From NCBI GenBank assembly GCA_016234205.1, contig JACRGN010000199.1:1-13187 (forward strand): a DNA stretch of 13,187 nucleotides, given 5' to 3'. How positions within the stretch are numbered: the first letter of the stretch is position 1; each line of letters opens with the position of its first letter. This DNA is from Nitrospinota bacterium (GTDB taxonomy: Bacteria; Nitrospinota; Nitrospinia; UBA9942). Of this stretch, positions 4,417 to 10,692 are shown piece by piece. The notes beneath the pieces were generated by a model. It ran no database searches, had not been told where the DNA came from, and saw only the letters and a list, made by a program, of their open reading frames with translations. A program made the position numbers and the translations under genes.

Positions 4417-6960
4417 ATGCTGGATGAAAAGGCAGCATTAAAGGAATTAGAGAAACTGAGGGAGGAGATTAATTACCACAACCACCGCTACTATATCCTT
4501 GATAGCCCTGTAATATCCGATGCAGAGTATGACAGGCTATTTAAAAAACTTCAGGAAATAGAAAAAAAGTTCCCACATCTCATAACACCCGATTCTCCAA
4601 CCCAGAGGGTTGGTGCAAAACCCCTATCAGAATTTAAGACCATTGCCCACACTATACCAATGCTTTCTCTGAACAATGCAAATACCATTGAAGAAGCAAG
4701 GGAGTTTGACGAGAGGGTAAAGAGATTTCTTGAAACAAAAGGGGAGATAGAATATGTTGCAGAGCCTAAGATGGATGGACTTGCAATTGAACTTGTTTAT
4801 GTTGATGGAATTTTCACCGCGGGTTCTACGAGGGGGGATGGCTATACAGGAGAGGATGTAACTCAGAATTTAAAGACAATAAAAAGTATTCCCTTAAGGC
4901 TGCTCATGGAGGAACAGGTAAAGGTAGAGATAAAGGGAAAAGAGGTTATACCTATACCTTTACCTATACCTGTTCGTCTTGAGGTAAGGGGTGAGGTTTT
5001 CATACCAATAAAGGAATTTGAGAAATTAAATAAATTGAGGGAAGAGAATGGGGAGCCTCCATTTGCAAATCCGAGGAATGCTGCTGCAGGCTCTATAAGA
5101 CAATTAGACAGTAAAATAACAGCCATGAGGCCACTTGATATTTACTGCTATGGTGTTGGTGTGATAGAGGATGCAAAATTTAAGACCCACTGGGATATTC
5201 TTCATGCCCTTAAGAGGTGGGGTTTAAAGGTAAATCCATTTATAAAAATATGTAAGGGGATTGATGAGGTTATAAAATATCATGAGGATATTGAAAAAAA
5301 GAGGGATGAAATTCCTTATGAACTTGATGGTGTTGTCGTAAAGGTGAACAGTCTTGATTTACAGAATAGGCTGGGAATACTTACAAGAAGCCCGAGATGG
5401 GCAGTTGCATACAAATTTAAGGCAAGACAGGAGACCACAAAGGTAATTGATATAATTGTTGGCGTAGGGCGGACAGGTGCACTGACACCGGTTGCAGTGT
5501 TGGAGCCTGTAGAGGTTGGCGGTGTTACAGTTGAGAGGGCGACACTCCATAATCAGGATGAAGTTGATAGAAAGGATGTAAGGGTTGGGGATACGGTAGT
5601 TGTTCAGAGGGCAGGGGATGTTATTCCTGAAGTTGTAATGGTAATTAAAGATAAAAGAACGGGGATGGAGAAGCCCTTTAAACTCCCTGAAAAATGCCAG
5701 ATGTGCGGTTCAAAGGTGGAAAGGGTTGGCGCCATACATTACTGCACAGGGGGGCTTTCCTGCCCTGCACAGGTGAAAGAGGCCATAAAGCATTTTGTGT
5801 CAAAGAGGGCAATGGATATTGAAGGATTGGGCGATAAACACATTGGGCAGTTTGTTGACGACGGCCTTATAAAAGATGTGGCGGATTTATATTATCTGAA
5901 AAGGGATGACCTTTTGAAATTTGAAAGGTGGGCTGAAAAATCGGCGGATAATTTGATTGATTCGATTGAAAAGAGCACTCGCCCGTCCCTTGACAGGCTC
6001 ATCTTCGCCCTCGGCATCCACGGCGTTGGCGAGCACATGGCAAAGCTGCTTGCAAAAAGGTTCGGAAGCCTCGACAGATTGATGGAGGCGAGGGAATTTG
6101 CTTTCCTTTTCAATAAAACGGGTGAACAAGGAAAGTTACGCAAAAACATCAATGAAGTTATGTTTTATGCAAAAGACGAAGAAAAAAGACTGAAGGAAGA
6201 GATAAAGGGAATTCAAAAAGAAGTAAGTGGTATCAAAAACAACAAGAACATCAAAGCGAAAGAATGCCAAAAAATGATTATGGATGTCGAACTTAGTGCA
6301 AAGCATGAAAAGAAAACACTAAAAGAGGAAATAAAAAGAATTGGACAGAAAAAAGTTCGAGAGAAAATAAAGGAGGCTCAACAACGTGCAAAGAGTGAGG
6401 TAGGAATGCTGAAAGAAGAAATAAGAAGGAACGAAGTGGAGTTCAAAAATATAAAAATATTTAAAACACAAGAGCGGAAGAGACTGATCGAGAAACTTAG
6501 GGAATATAAAATTCATGTAAAAAATGAAAAAAAGAGACTGATGGATGAAGTAAAAAGAATCCAAAAAGAATTAAATGACTTAAAAATTCGCGAGATAGGC
6601 CCTGAAACCGCACAAAGCATCCTCGATTTTTTCAGGGAGGCGCATAACCTCGCTGTCATCGAAAAGCTGAAAAAGGCAGGGGTGGAAACAGAGGATATAG
6701 GGTATAGGGGTAAGGGGCAAGAGAAGCCAAAATTCAAAGATAAACAATTTGTCCTGACAGGAACACTGTCAGATTTCACAAGGGAGGAGGCAAAGGAATT
6801 AATTGAGAGGCTCGGAGGGAGGATAACATCTTCAGTAAGCAAGAATACAGACTATGTAATTGCAGGAGTTGAACCGGGTTCAAAATATGATAAGGCAGTA
6901 GAGCTTGGGATAAAGATTTTGAATGAGGAGGAGTTCAAAGATTTGCTTGACAAAAAATAG
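4417..6960 (+). CDS. ligA: NAD+-dependent DNA ligase LigA with a large coiled-coil insertion
   Basis: Seals nicks in replication and repair using NAD+. All LigA domains are present in order: Ia NMN-binding segment (YHNHRYYILDS, 20-30), adenylation domain with the AMP-accepting lysine K118 in EPKMDG, RLEVRGEVFIP (187-197), DGVVVKVN (304-311), OB-fold around 340-420, zinc finger cysteines C427, C430, C443 and C449, helix-hairpin-helix domain from about 455, and BRCT from about 772. At 847 residues it is far longer than the usual ~670. Most of the excess is a lysine/glutamate-rich helical block, about residues 559-722, between LMEARE and IREIGPETAQSIL, inside the last HhH repeat. Smaller extras are residues 166-186 (encoded by a palindrome) and 760-769 (encoded by heptamer repeats). 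ATG 4417 gives the normal N-terminus although no clear ribosome binding site is present. The frame is intact, so the enzyme is probably functional. Confidence 0.97.
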   Translation: MLDEKAALKELEKLREEINYHNHRYYILDSPVISDAEYDRLFKKLQEIEKKFPHLITPDSPTQRVGAKPLSEFKTIAHTIPMLSLNNANTIEEAREFDERVKRFLETKGEIEYVAEPKMDGLAIELVYVDGIFTAGSTRGDGYTGEDVTQNLKTIKSIPLRLLMEEQVKVEIKGKEVIPIPLPIPVRLEVRGEVFIPIKEFEKLNKLREENGEPPFANPRNAAAGSIRQLDSKITAMRPLDIYCYGVGVIEDAKFKTHWDILHALKRWGLKVNPFIKICKGIDEVIKYHEDIEKKRDEIPYELDGVVVKVNSLDLQNRLGILTRSPRWAVAYKFKARQETTKVIDIIVGVGRTGALTPVAVLEPVEVGGVTVERATLHNQDEVDRKDVRVGDTVVVQRAGDVIPEVVMVIKDKRTGMEKPFKLPEKCQMCGSKVERVGAIHYCTGGLSCPAQVKEAIKHFVSKRAMDIEGLGDKHIGQFVDDGLIKDVADLYYLKRDDLLKFERWAEKSADNLIDSIEKSTRPSLDRLIFALGIHGVGEHMAKLLAKRFGSLDRLMEAREFAFLFNKTGEQGKLRKNINEVMFYAKDEEKRLKEEIKGIQKEVSGIKNNKNIKAKECQKMIMDVELSAKHEKKTLKEEIKRIGQKKVREKIKEAQQRAKSEVGMLKEEIRRNEVEFKNIKIFKTQERKRLIEKLREYKIHVKNEKKRLMDEVKRIQKELNDLKIREIGPETAQSILDFFREAHNLAVIEKLKKAGVETEDIGYRGKGQEKPKFKDKQFVLTGTLSDFTREEAKELIERLGGRITSSVSKNTDYVIAGVEPGSKYDKAVELGIKILNEEEFKDLLDKK
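4912..4975. repeat. palindromic insertion within ligA adenylation domain
   Basis: Arms 4912-4936 and 4951-4975 are reverse complements at 21 of 25 positions. The right arm also shows a six-base tandem pattern (CCTATA/CCTTTA). It encodes residues 166-186 of LigA, in the loop between IPLRL and the conserved RLEVRGEV strand, where other LigA proteins have only a few residues. Frame is kept. The architecture (palindrome with six-base tandem units in the arms) matches the element at 974-1084, though the sequence differs. Confidence 0.75.
6091..6582 (+). other. coiled-coil-encoding insertion in the ligA HhH domain
   Basis: About 164 codons inserted between the conserved LMEA and KIREIGPE segments of the fourth helix-hairpin-helix repeat. 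The translation is dominated by K, E, R and I/L with heptad-like spacing, and a motif of the type AKxExxxLKEEIKRI recurs near residues 584, 627, 657, 682 and 700. The DNA is strongly A-rich and T-poor on the coding strand compared with both flanks. No intein splice motifs and no stop codons are seen, so it should be translated as a helical arm projecting from the domain. The exact borders are uncertain by several codons. Confidence 0.85.
6694..6721. repeat. seven-base tandem repeat in the ligA HhH-BRCT linker
   Basis: Four units with period seven: GATATAG, GGTATAG, GGGTAAG and GGGCAAG. They encode residues 760-769 (DIGYRGKGQE), exactly in the flexible linker before the BRCT domain. The units are degenerate, so this array may be old. 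Confidence 0.6.
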
Positions 6961-7017
6961 AATGTTATTTATATTTGGAATACAGGTAGAGTTCATTCGG
7001 ATTAGATAGGGAGAAAA

Positions 7018-7380
7018 ATGGAATTTCATAATAACGCAGAAGAAGACATAGAAAAACTCTCAAGGGCAATTGTAGATGCCATAGTAGGCTCAAAAGAGGT
7101 AAAAAGCATATTATCCCGCCTGATTGAAAAGAATGTAATGGTTGACAAAGGTTTTATGATGCTGATGATAAAGGTACAGGCACTCTCTGAGCTTGCCGAC
7201 ATGGCAGAAAAAGATACCAAAGCAAAAAAATCATCAAAAAAGAAAAGCACAAAGCAGTATATTGATGGAAGGGAACTCACCCCAGGCGAGATTGCATTTC
7301 TTGATTACTGCTCAAAAAACTTCAATGAGAAGGAGTGGCTTAAAAAGGCGGGTATTACCCTGGAAGAAGAAGGTACATGA
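7018..7380 (+). CDS. conserved-looking protein of unknown function
   Basis: A 120-residue protein that I do not recognise. AGGGAG at 7008-7013 gives ATG 7018 a ribosome binding site. The N-terminal two-thirds (about 1-67) look helical, with IVDAIVGSKEVKSILSRLIE and a methionine-rich helix MLMIKVQALSELADMAE. A lysine/serine-rich hinge (KAKKSSKKKSTK, about residues 68-79) follows, and then a C-terminal segment with GRELTPGEIAFLDYC and NEKEWLKKAGI. There is no signal peptide, membrane segment or zinc site. The hinge could contact nucleic acid or simply link two helical parts. It lies 57 bases after ligA and overlaps the possible start region of the methyltransferase gene, so all three may be cotranscribed. 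Composition agrees with its neighbours. Confidence 0.75.
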   Translation: MEFHNNAEEDIEKLSRAIVDAIVGSKEVKSILSRLIEKNVMVDKGFMMLMIKVQALSELADMAEKDTKAKKSSKKKSTKQYIDGRELTPGEIAFLDYCSKNFNEKEWLKKAGITLEEEGT

Positions 7381-8146
7381 TACAGGATACGAGAATGGCT
7401 ATCTGAATCTATCCTGCCCCCTGCATCAGATTTTCTATATTCTTGCCTCACTATTTCTTATTCTTTTTTTCTCATCACAAATCAATGCCGATGAAGACAG
7501 ATTTGCCTCCGCAAGAAAAAAGATGGTTGAGAGCGACCTTAAAGGGCGGGATATAACAGACCCGAAGGTTCTTGAAATAATGGGAAGGGTTGAGAGGCAT
7601 AGGTTTGTTGATAAACAGCTTCAAGATGTTGCCTATGCAGACCACCCCCTTCCAATAGATGAAGGACAGACAATTTCGCAGCCATATATTGTTGCCCTGA
7701 TGACCCAGATACTCAAGTTGAAGCACGGTGAGAAGGTTCTTGAAATAGGCACAGGCTCAGGTTATCAGGCGGCAGTCCTTTCTGAAATTACCCCGAATGT
7801 TTATACAATTGAAATTAGAAAAAATCTTGCTGATAAGGCGGAGGCAAGACTTAAAGAATTAGGATATAAGAATGTAAAGATAAAGGCAGGGGATGGTTAT
7901 TTTGGATGGGAGGAATATGCGCCGTTTGATGTTGTAATTGTTACCTGTGCAGCAAACTATATACCTCCACCCCTGACAAAACAGCTTAAAGAGGGGGGCA
8001 GACTCATTATCCCACTTGGAAGCACTACCTATTATCAGACCTTAACACTAATTACTAAAATAAAAGGTGAGCTTGATGTCCAGCATATAACCGGTGTAGC
8101 CTTTGTCCCAATGGTCGGAGAGGCTGAGAAGAGGAGAGAAAGATAG
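7325..8146 (+). CDS. pcm: protein-L-isoaspartate O-methyltransferase, probably exported
   Basis: Transfers a methyl group from S-adenosylmethionine to damaged L-isoaspartyl residues, starting their repair. The conserved body is complete: MVESDLKGRDITDPKVLEIM, then TISQPYIVALM, the SAM-binding motif VLEIGTGSGYQAAVL, GDGYFGWEEYAPFD and GGRLIIPLG. ATG 7523 would yield a normal 207-residue cytoplasmic enzyme. Upstream in frame, however, there is a clear hydrophobic stretch (FYILASLFLILFF) ending in SSQINADED, a typical signal peptide with a cleavage site, followed by the RFASARKKM seen in exported homologues. No ATG, GTG or TTG lies between 7328 and 7522 in this frame. Candidate starts are ATG 7325, which overlaps the previous gene by 56 bases, or a CTG at 7403. 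The coordinates given use 7325 and the start is uncertain. The stop is eight bases from the convergent comEC stop. Confidence 0.88.
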   Translation: MRRSGLKRRVLPWKKKVHDTGYENGYLNLSCPLHQIFYILASLFLILFFSSQINADEDRFASARKKMVESDLKGRDITDPKVLEIMGRVERHRFVDKQLQDVAYADHPLPIDEGQTISQPYIVALMTQILKLKHGEKVLEIGTGSGYQAAVLSEITPNVYTIEIRKNLADKAEARLKELGYKNVKIKAGDGYFGWEEYAPFDVVIVTCAANYIPPPLTKQLKEGGRLIIPLGSTTYYQTLTLITKIKGELDVQHITGVAFVPMVGEAEKRRER

Positions 8147-8154
8147 TCTCTGTG

Positions 8155-10692
8155 TTAAAAATCATGTGTTTTTACAGTGTAACCTTTTCCATCTGATTCT
8201 ATCTCTATCAACCCATCCCTATCTGTCCTGTATATTTTAGCCCCTGCATCTCTGTATCTTGCTAAAACTTTTTTATTGGGATGTCTGAAGGGGTTATTAT
8301 ATCCAACAGAGAAAACTGCAACCTCTGGACTTACTTCTTTTATGAATTCTTCTGAACTTGACGAACTGCTGCCATGATGCATAACTTTTAAGACAGTGGC
8401 TTTAAGTGCATCACTTCTAATATCTGGCTTCTGGCTTCTGGCTTCTGACATCTGATTTATCAAAAATCTCTCTGCCTCTTTTTCTATATCTCCTGTAAAA
8501 AGGGCTGAAAAATTGCCGTAGGTAATCTTTATAACTATTGAAAAATTGTTATCATGCCCCCCCTTCATTAATTTTGGATTTTGGATTTCGGATTTCGGAT
8601 TTGAATTAAATGGGGGGTGTAGTATCTCCACCTTAACTCTTTCATCTATTTTTATTTCATCTCCAGCATATAAAGCCCTATACGGAATATTTTTCTCTCT
8701 GGCAATCTCACGCAGTTTTACATGGATTAAATCAATTGATTCCTGTCCATTATCAAAATAATTTTTAACAGCCATTTCGTTTAATATAAACAAAAGTCCA
8801 CCCACATGGTCACTGTCAGGATGAGAGCCAATGACATAATCAATCTTTGTAATACCCTTATCCCAGAGATAGGGGGCTACTATGCTTCCGCCCGCATCAA
8901 AATCATCCATCAATCTCCCTCCATCTATCAGCATGGTCTTTCCATTTGGGAATTGAATCAATGAGCATTCAGCCTGCCCTACATCAATAAAGGTAACCCT
9001 CAAAAAGTGATGAGTGATGAGAGATGAGTGATGAGATAGAATTCTGAATCCAGAAGAAATTACTAAAAATAAGCATATTGAAATAGTTCCTATTTTTATC
9101 CACCTGTGTCGTTTGAAGTTTAATATTCCAACGAGCAGAGGGTAAATCATAAATATAGTTAATAAAGAGGGGGTCTGAACCCTCATTGAGTAATAAGGAA
9201 TATTTGTGAAAAATTTCGCTATCTTAACCAAAATAAATGTTAGAAAGACAGGTATATTTATTAGAAGAGAGGCAATTTGTTCACTCAAATTTGATATCAC
9301 CGAAAAGATCAGTGTAAGAGGGACTATAAGGGATGCCAAAGGGATTGCAAGGATATTTACAATAGGCCCAATAATTGATATGAGATTAAAGTGGTATGCG
9401 ATTATTGGCAGAGTTCCAAGTGTTGCAAATATAGATGAAAAGGTATAGTTATACAGCCATCGGTGTCTTAGGAAAAACATTTTAACTGGATTTTTTGGCA
9501 GAAGAACAACCACCCCTTCCTCCCCTCCTTTGTAGGGAGGGGTTGGGGGAGGTAGAGCCCTTGAAAATCCGTAGGCAATTGAAAGGACTGCGATAAATGA
9601 CAACTGGAAGCCTATATTAAAGAGGGAAGGCGGATGCCATATCAGAATAATAAGTGCGGCAAGGGATAGGGTATTGTATATGTCCCCCTCTCTATACAGG
9701 ACAATAGACAATAGATATACAATTGCCATTATTGCTGCCCTCACTGTTGAAGGACTTGCACCGACTAATATTGAATAATATAAAACAGGAAACATGGTGA
9801 AAAATGCCGCAAATCTCTGAACTGCACCAATTAAAAAGAGTCTGTGGTAGAAGCGTAAAAACAAGAATGAGAAAAACTTTTTGAATATTAAAAAGGCGGC
9901 AAAGGCTACAAACCCTACATGCAAGCCTGATACTGCCAGGAGGTGGGCAATACCTGTAGAACTGAATATATTCCTCATCTCTTTTGAGATTGCACTCCTC
10001 TCACCAAAGACCATTGTCTTTAATACTGATGACTCTTCGGGAGGGGCGTTTTTCTCTATGAAAAGTGACAACCTTTCTTTTGATTTATATATATATGAAA
10101 GTATGCACCCCTTATCTTTATCTAATACCTCTATCTGATTCCCCTTACTGATACTTCCAATTACATAAATGCCCTGGTCCTCCATGAATCTCTTGTAATC
10201 AAATCCGCCGGGATTTTTGAAATTCCTTGGGATATGTAACTTTACATCTTTTATTCTGACCCTGTCTTTATAGTTAGCATCGGTGGTGTCTCTATATAGT
10301 GTTATTTTTACTTTTCCATTAGTATCTCTGCCGGACAGTTTTTCCACATCTAAATATAGCCTTATCTTATTCTCCAAAATCTCAGGCGGTTTATAAATGA
10401 TGCCCTCAATAGACACTTTTTTATCTGATAGAAGGCGAGATAGATGATTATCGGGGAGTGTCAGGGACTGATAGTTTATGGCAACAGCACCTGCGAGAAT
10501 GGAGAGAGTAGGAAGGAGAATAAGGTAGCCGCAGGCTTTAGCCTGCGTAAGAAAACGCAACCTTAAGGTTGCGGCTACCAATAATGTAAAGATTATAAAT
10601 ACAGTTAGATGAATGAGATGCAGGGGGAGGTATCTGCCGTATAAAATACCGGCAATGTAAAATAGAAGGATTGGGATAACTGGTTTTTTCAT
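8155..10692 (-). CDS. comEC: ComEC/Rec2 DNA uptake channel
   Basis: Inner-membrane channel that carries single-stranded DNA into the cytoplasm during natural transformation. The 845-residue protein has an N-terminal membrane region and DUF4131-like/OB part (about 1-190), then the multi-helix Competence domain, whose SSTGIAHLLAVSGLHVGF (244-261) is diagnostic. A C-terminal metallo-beta-lactamase-like domain starts at FIDVGQAECSLIQFPNG (568-584) and carries the HPDSDH metal motif (624-629) and MHHGSSSSSS (771-780). It starts at ATG 10692, overlapping the antiporter stop by four bases, so it is translationally coupled. It is longer than most homologues because five repeat-derived peptides are read through in frame: about residues 38-57, 381-394, 553-562, 697-708 and 746-759. 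The frame is unbroken and all key motifs remain, so function is likely kept. No other competence genes are visible here. Confidence 0.95.
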   Translation of the reverse strand: MKKPVIPILLFYIAGILYGRYLPLHLIHLTVFIIFTLLVAATLRLRFLTQAKACGYLILLPTLSILAGAVAINYQSLTLPDNHLSRLLSDKKVSIEGIIYKPPEILENKIRLYLDVEKLSGRDTNGKVKITLYRDTTDANYKDRVRIKDVKLHIPRNFKNPGGFDYKRFMEDQGIYVIGSISKGNQIEVLDKDKGCILSYIYKSKERLSLFIEKNAPPEESSVLKTMVFGERSAISKEMRNIFSSTGIAHLLAVSGLHVGFVAFAAFLIFKKFFSFLFLRFYHRLFLIGAVQRFAAFFTMFPVLYYSILVGASPSTVRAAIMAIVYLLSIVLYREGDIYNTLSLAALIILIWHPPSLFNIGFQLSFIAVLSIAYGFSRALPPPTPPYKGGEEGVVVLLPKNPVKMFFLRHRWLYNYTFSSIFATLGTLPIIAYHFNLISIIGPIVNILAIPLASLIVPLTLIFSVISNLSEQIASLLINIPVFLTFILVKIAKFFTNIPYYSMRVQTPSLLTIFMIYPLLVGILNFKRHRWIKIGTISICLFLVISSGFRILSHHSSLITHHFLRVTFIDVGQAECSLIQFPNGKTMLIDGGRLMDDFDAGGSIVAPYLWDKGITKIDYVIGSHPDSDHVGGLLFILNEMAVKNYFDNGQESIDLIHVKLREIAREKNIPYRALYAGDEIKIDERVKVEILHPPFNSNPKSEIQNPKLMKGGHDNNFSIVIKITYGNFSALFTGDIEKEAERFLINQMSEARSQKPDIRSDALKATVLKVMHHGSSSSSSEEFIKEVSPEVAVFSVGYNNPFRHPNKKVLARYRDAGAKIYRTDRDGLIEIESDGKGYTVKTHDF
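8416..8457. repeat. seven-base tandem repeat (TCTGGCT type) in comEC
   Basis: Six units in exact seven-base register: TCTAATA, TCTGGCT three times, TCTGACA and TCTGATT. The 42 bases equal 14 codons and encode residues 746-759 of ComEC, in a surface segment of the nuclease-like domain. The three perfect central units suggest a fairly recent or slipping array. Confidence 0.9.
8569..8603. repeat. seven-base tandem repeat (GGATTTC type) in comEC
   Basis: Five units in seven-base register: TAATTTT, GGATTTT, GGATTTC, GGATTTC and GGATTTG. It encodes about residues 697-708 (SNPKSEIQNPKL) of ComEC, between the LHPP segment and GGHDNNFS, a loop of the metallo-beta-lactamase-like domain. Confidence 0.88.
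9007..9034. repeat. seven-base tandem repeat (GTGATGA type) in comEC
   Basis: Four units in seven-base register: GTGATGA, GTGATGA, GAGATGA and GTGATGA. It encodes residues 553-562 (SHHSSLITHH) of ComEC, exactly between the last membrane helix and the first strand of the metallo-beta-lactamase-like domain. Confidence 0.88.
9511..9552. repeat. GC-rich palindromic element in comEC
   Basis: CCCCTCC (9522-9528) pairs with GGAGGGG (9536-9542), with further C-rich and G-rich flanks that extend the symmetry imperfectly. The 42 bases encode residues 381-394 (PPPTPPYKGGEEGV) of ComEC, in a loop between membrane helices. The element resembles the one at 4210-4242 in the restriction-enzyme remnant. Such proline-rich translations of C-rich palindromes are seen in repeat-rich bacterial genomes. 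Confidence 0.8.
10524..10579. repeat. three-stem (cloverleaf) palindromic element in comEC
   Basis: An outer stem of ten pairs joins GGTAGCCGCA (10524-10533) and TGCGGCTACC (10570-10579). Inside are two more palindromes: 10530-10547, an eight-pair stem with a two-base loop, and 10556-10573, a perfect 18-base palindrome ending in CGCAA/TTGCG. The inner stems partly share bases with the outer one, so alternative folds compete. It encodes residues 38-57 (around VAATLRLRF and QAKACGYL) of ComEC, between the first two membrane helices, in frame. Confidence 0.88.

Noticed and set aside
6091..6582. Intein or group I/II intron in ligA
   Set aside because: There is no N-terminal Cys/Ser block or C-terminal His-Asn junction, no homing-endonuclease motif and no stop codon; the block is a simple helical sequence in frame.
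8416..8603. CRISPR-like repeats in comEC
   Set aside because: The units are seven bases, directly adjacent and without spacers; they are tandem repeats inside an open frame.
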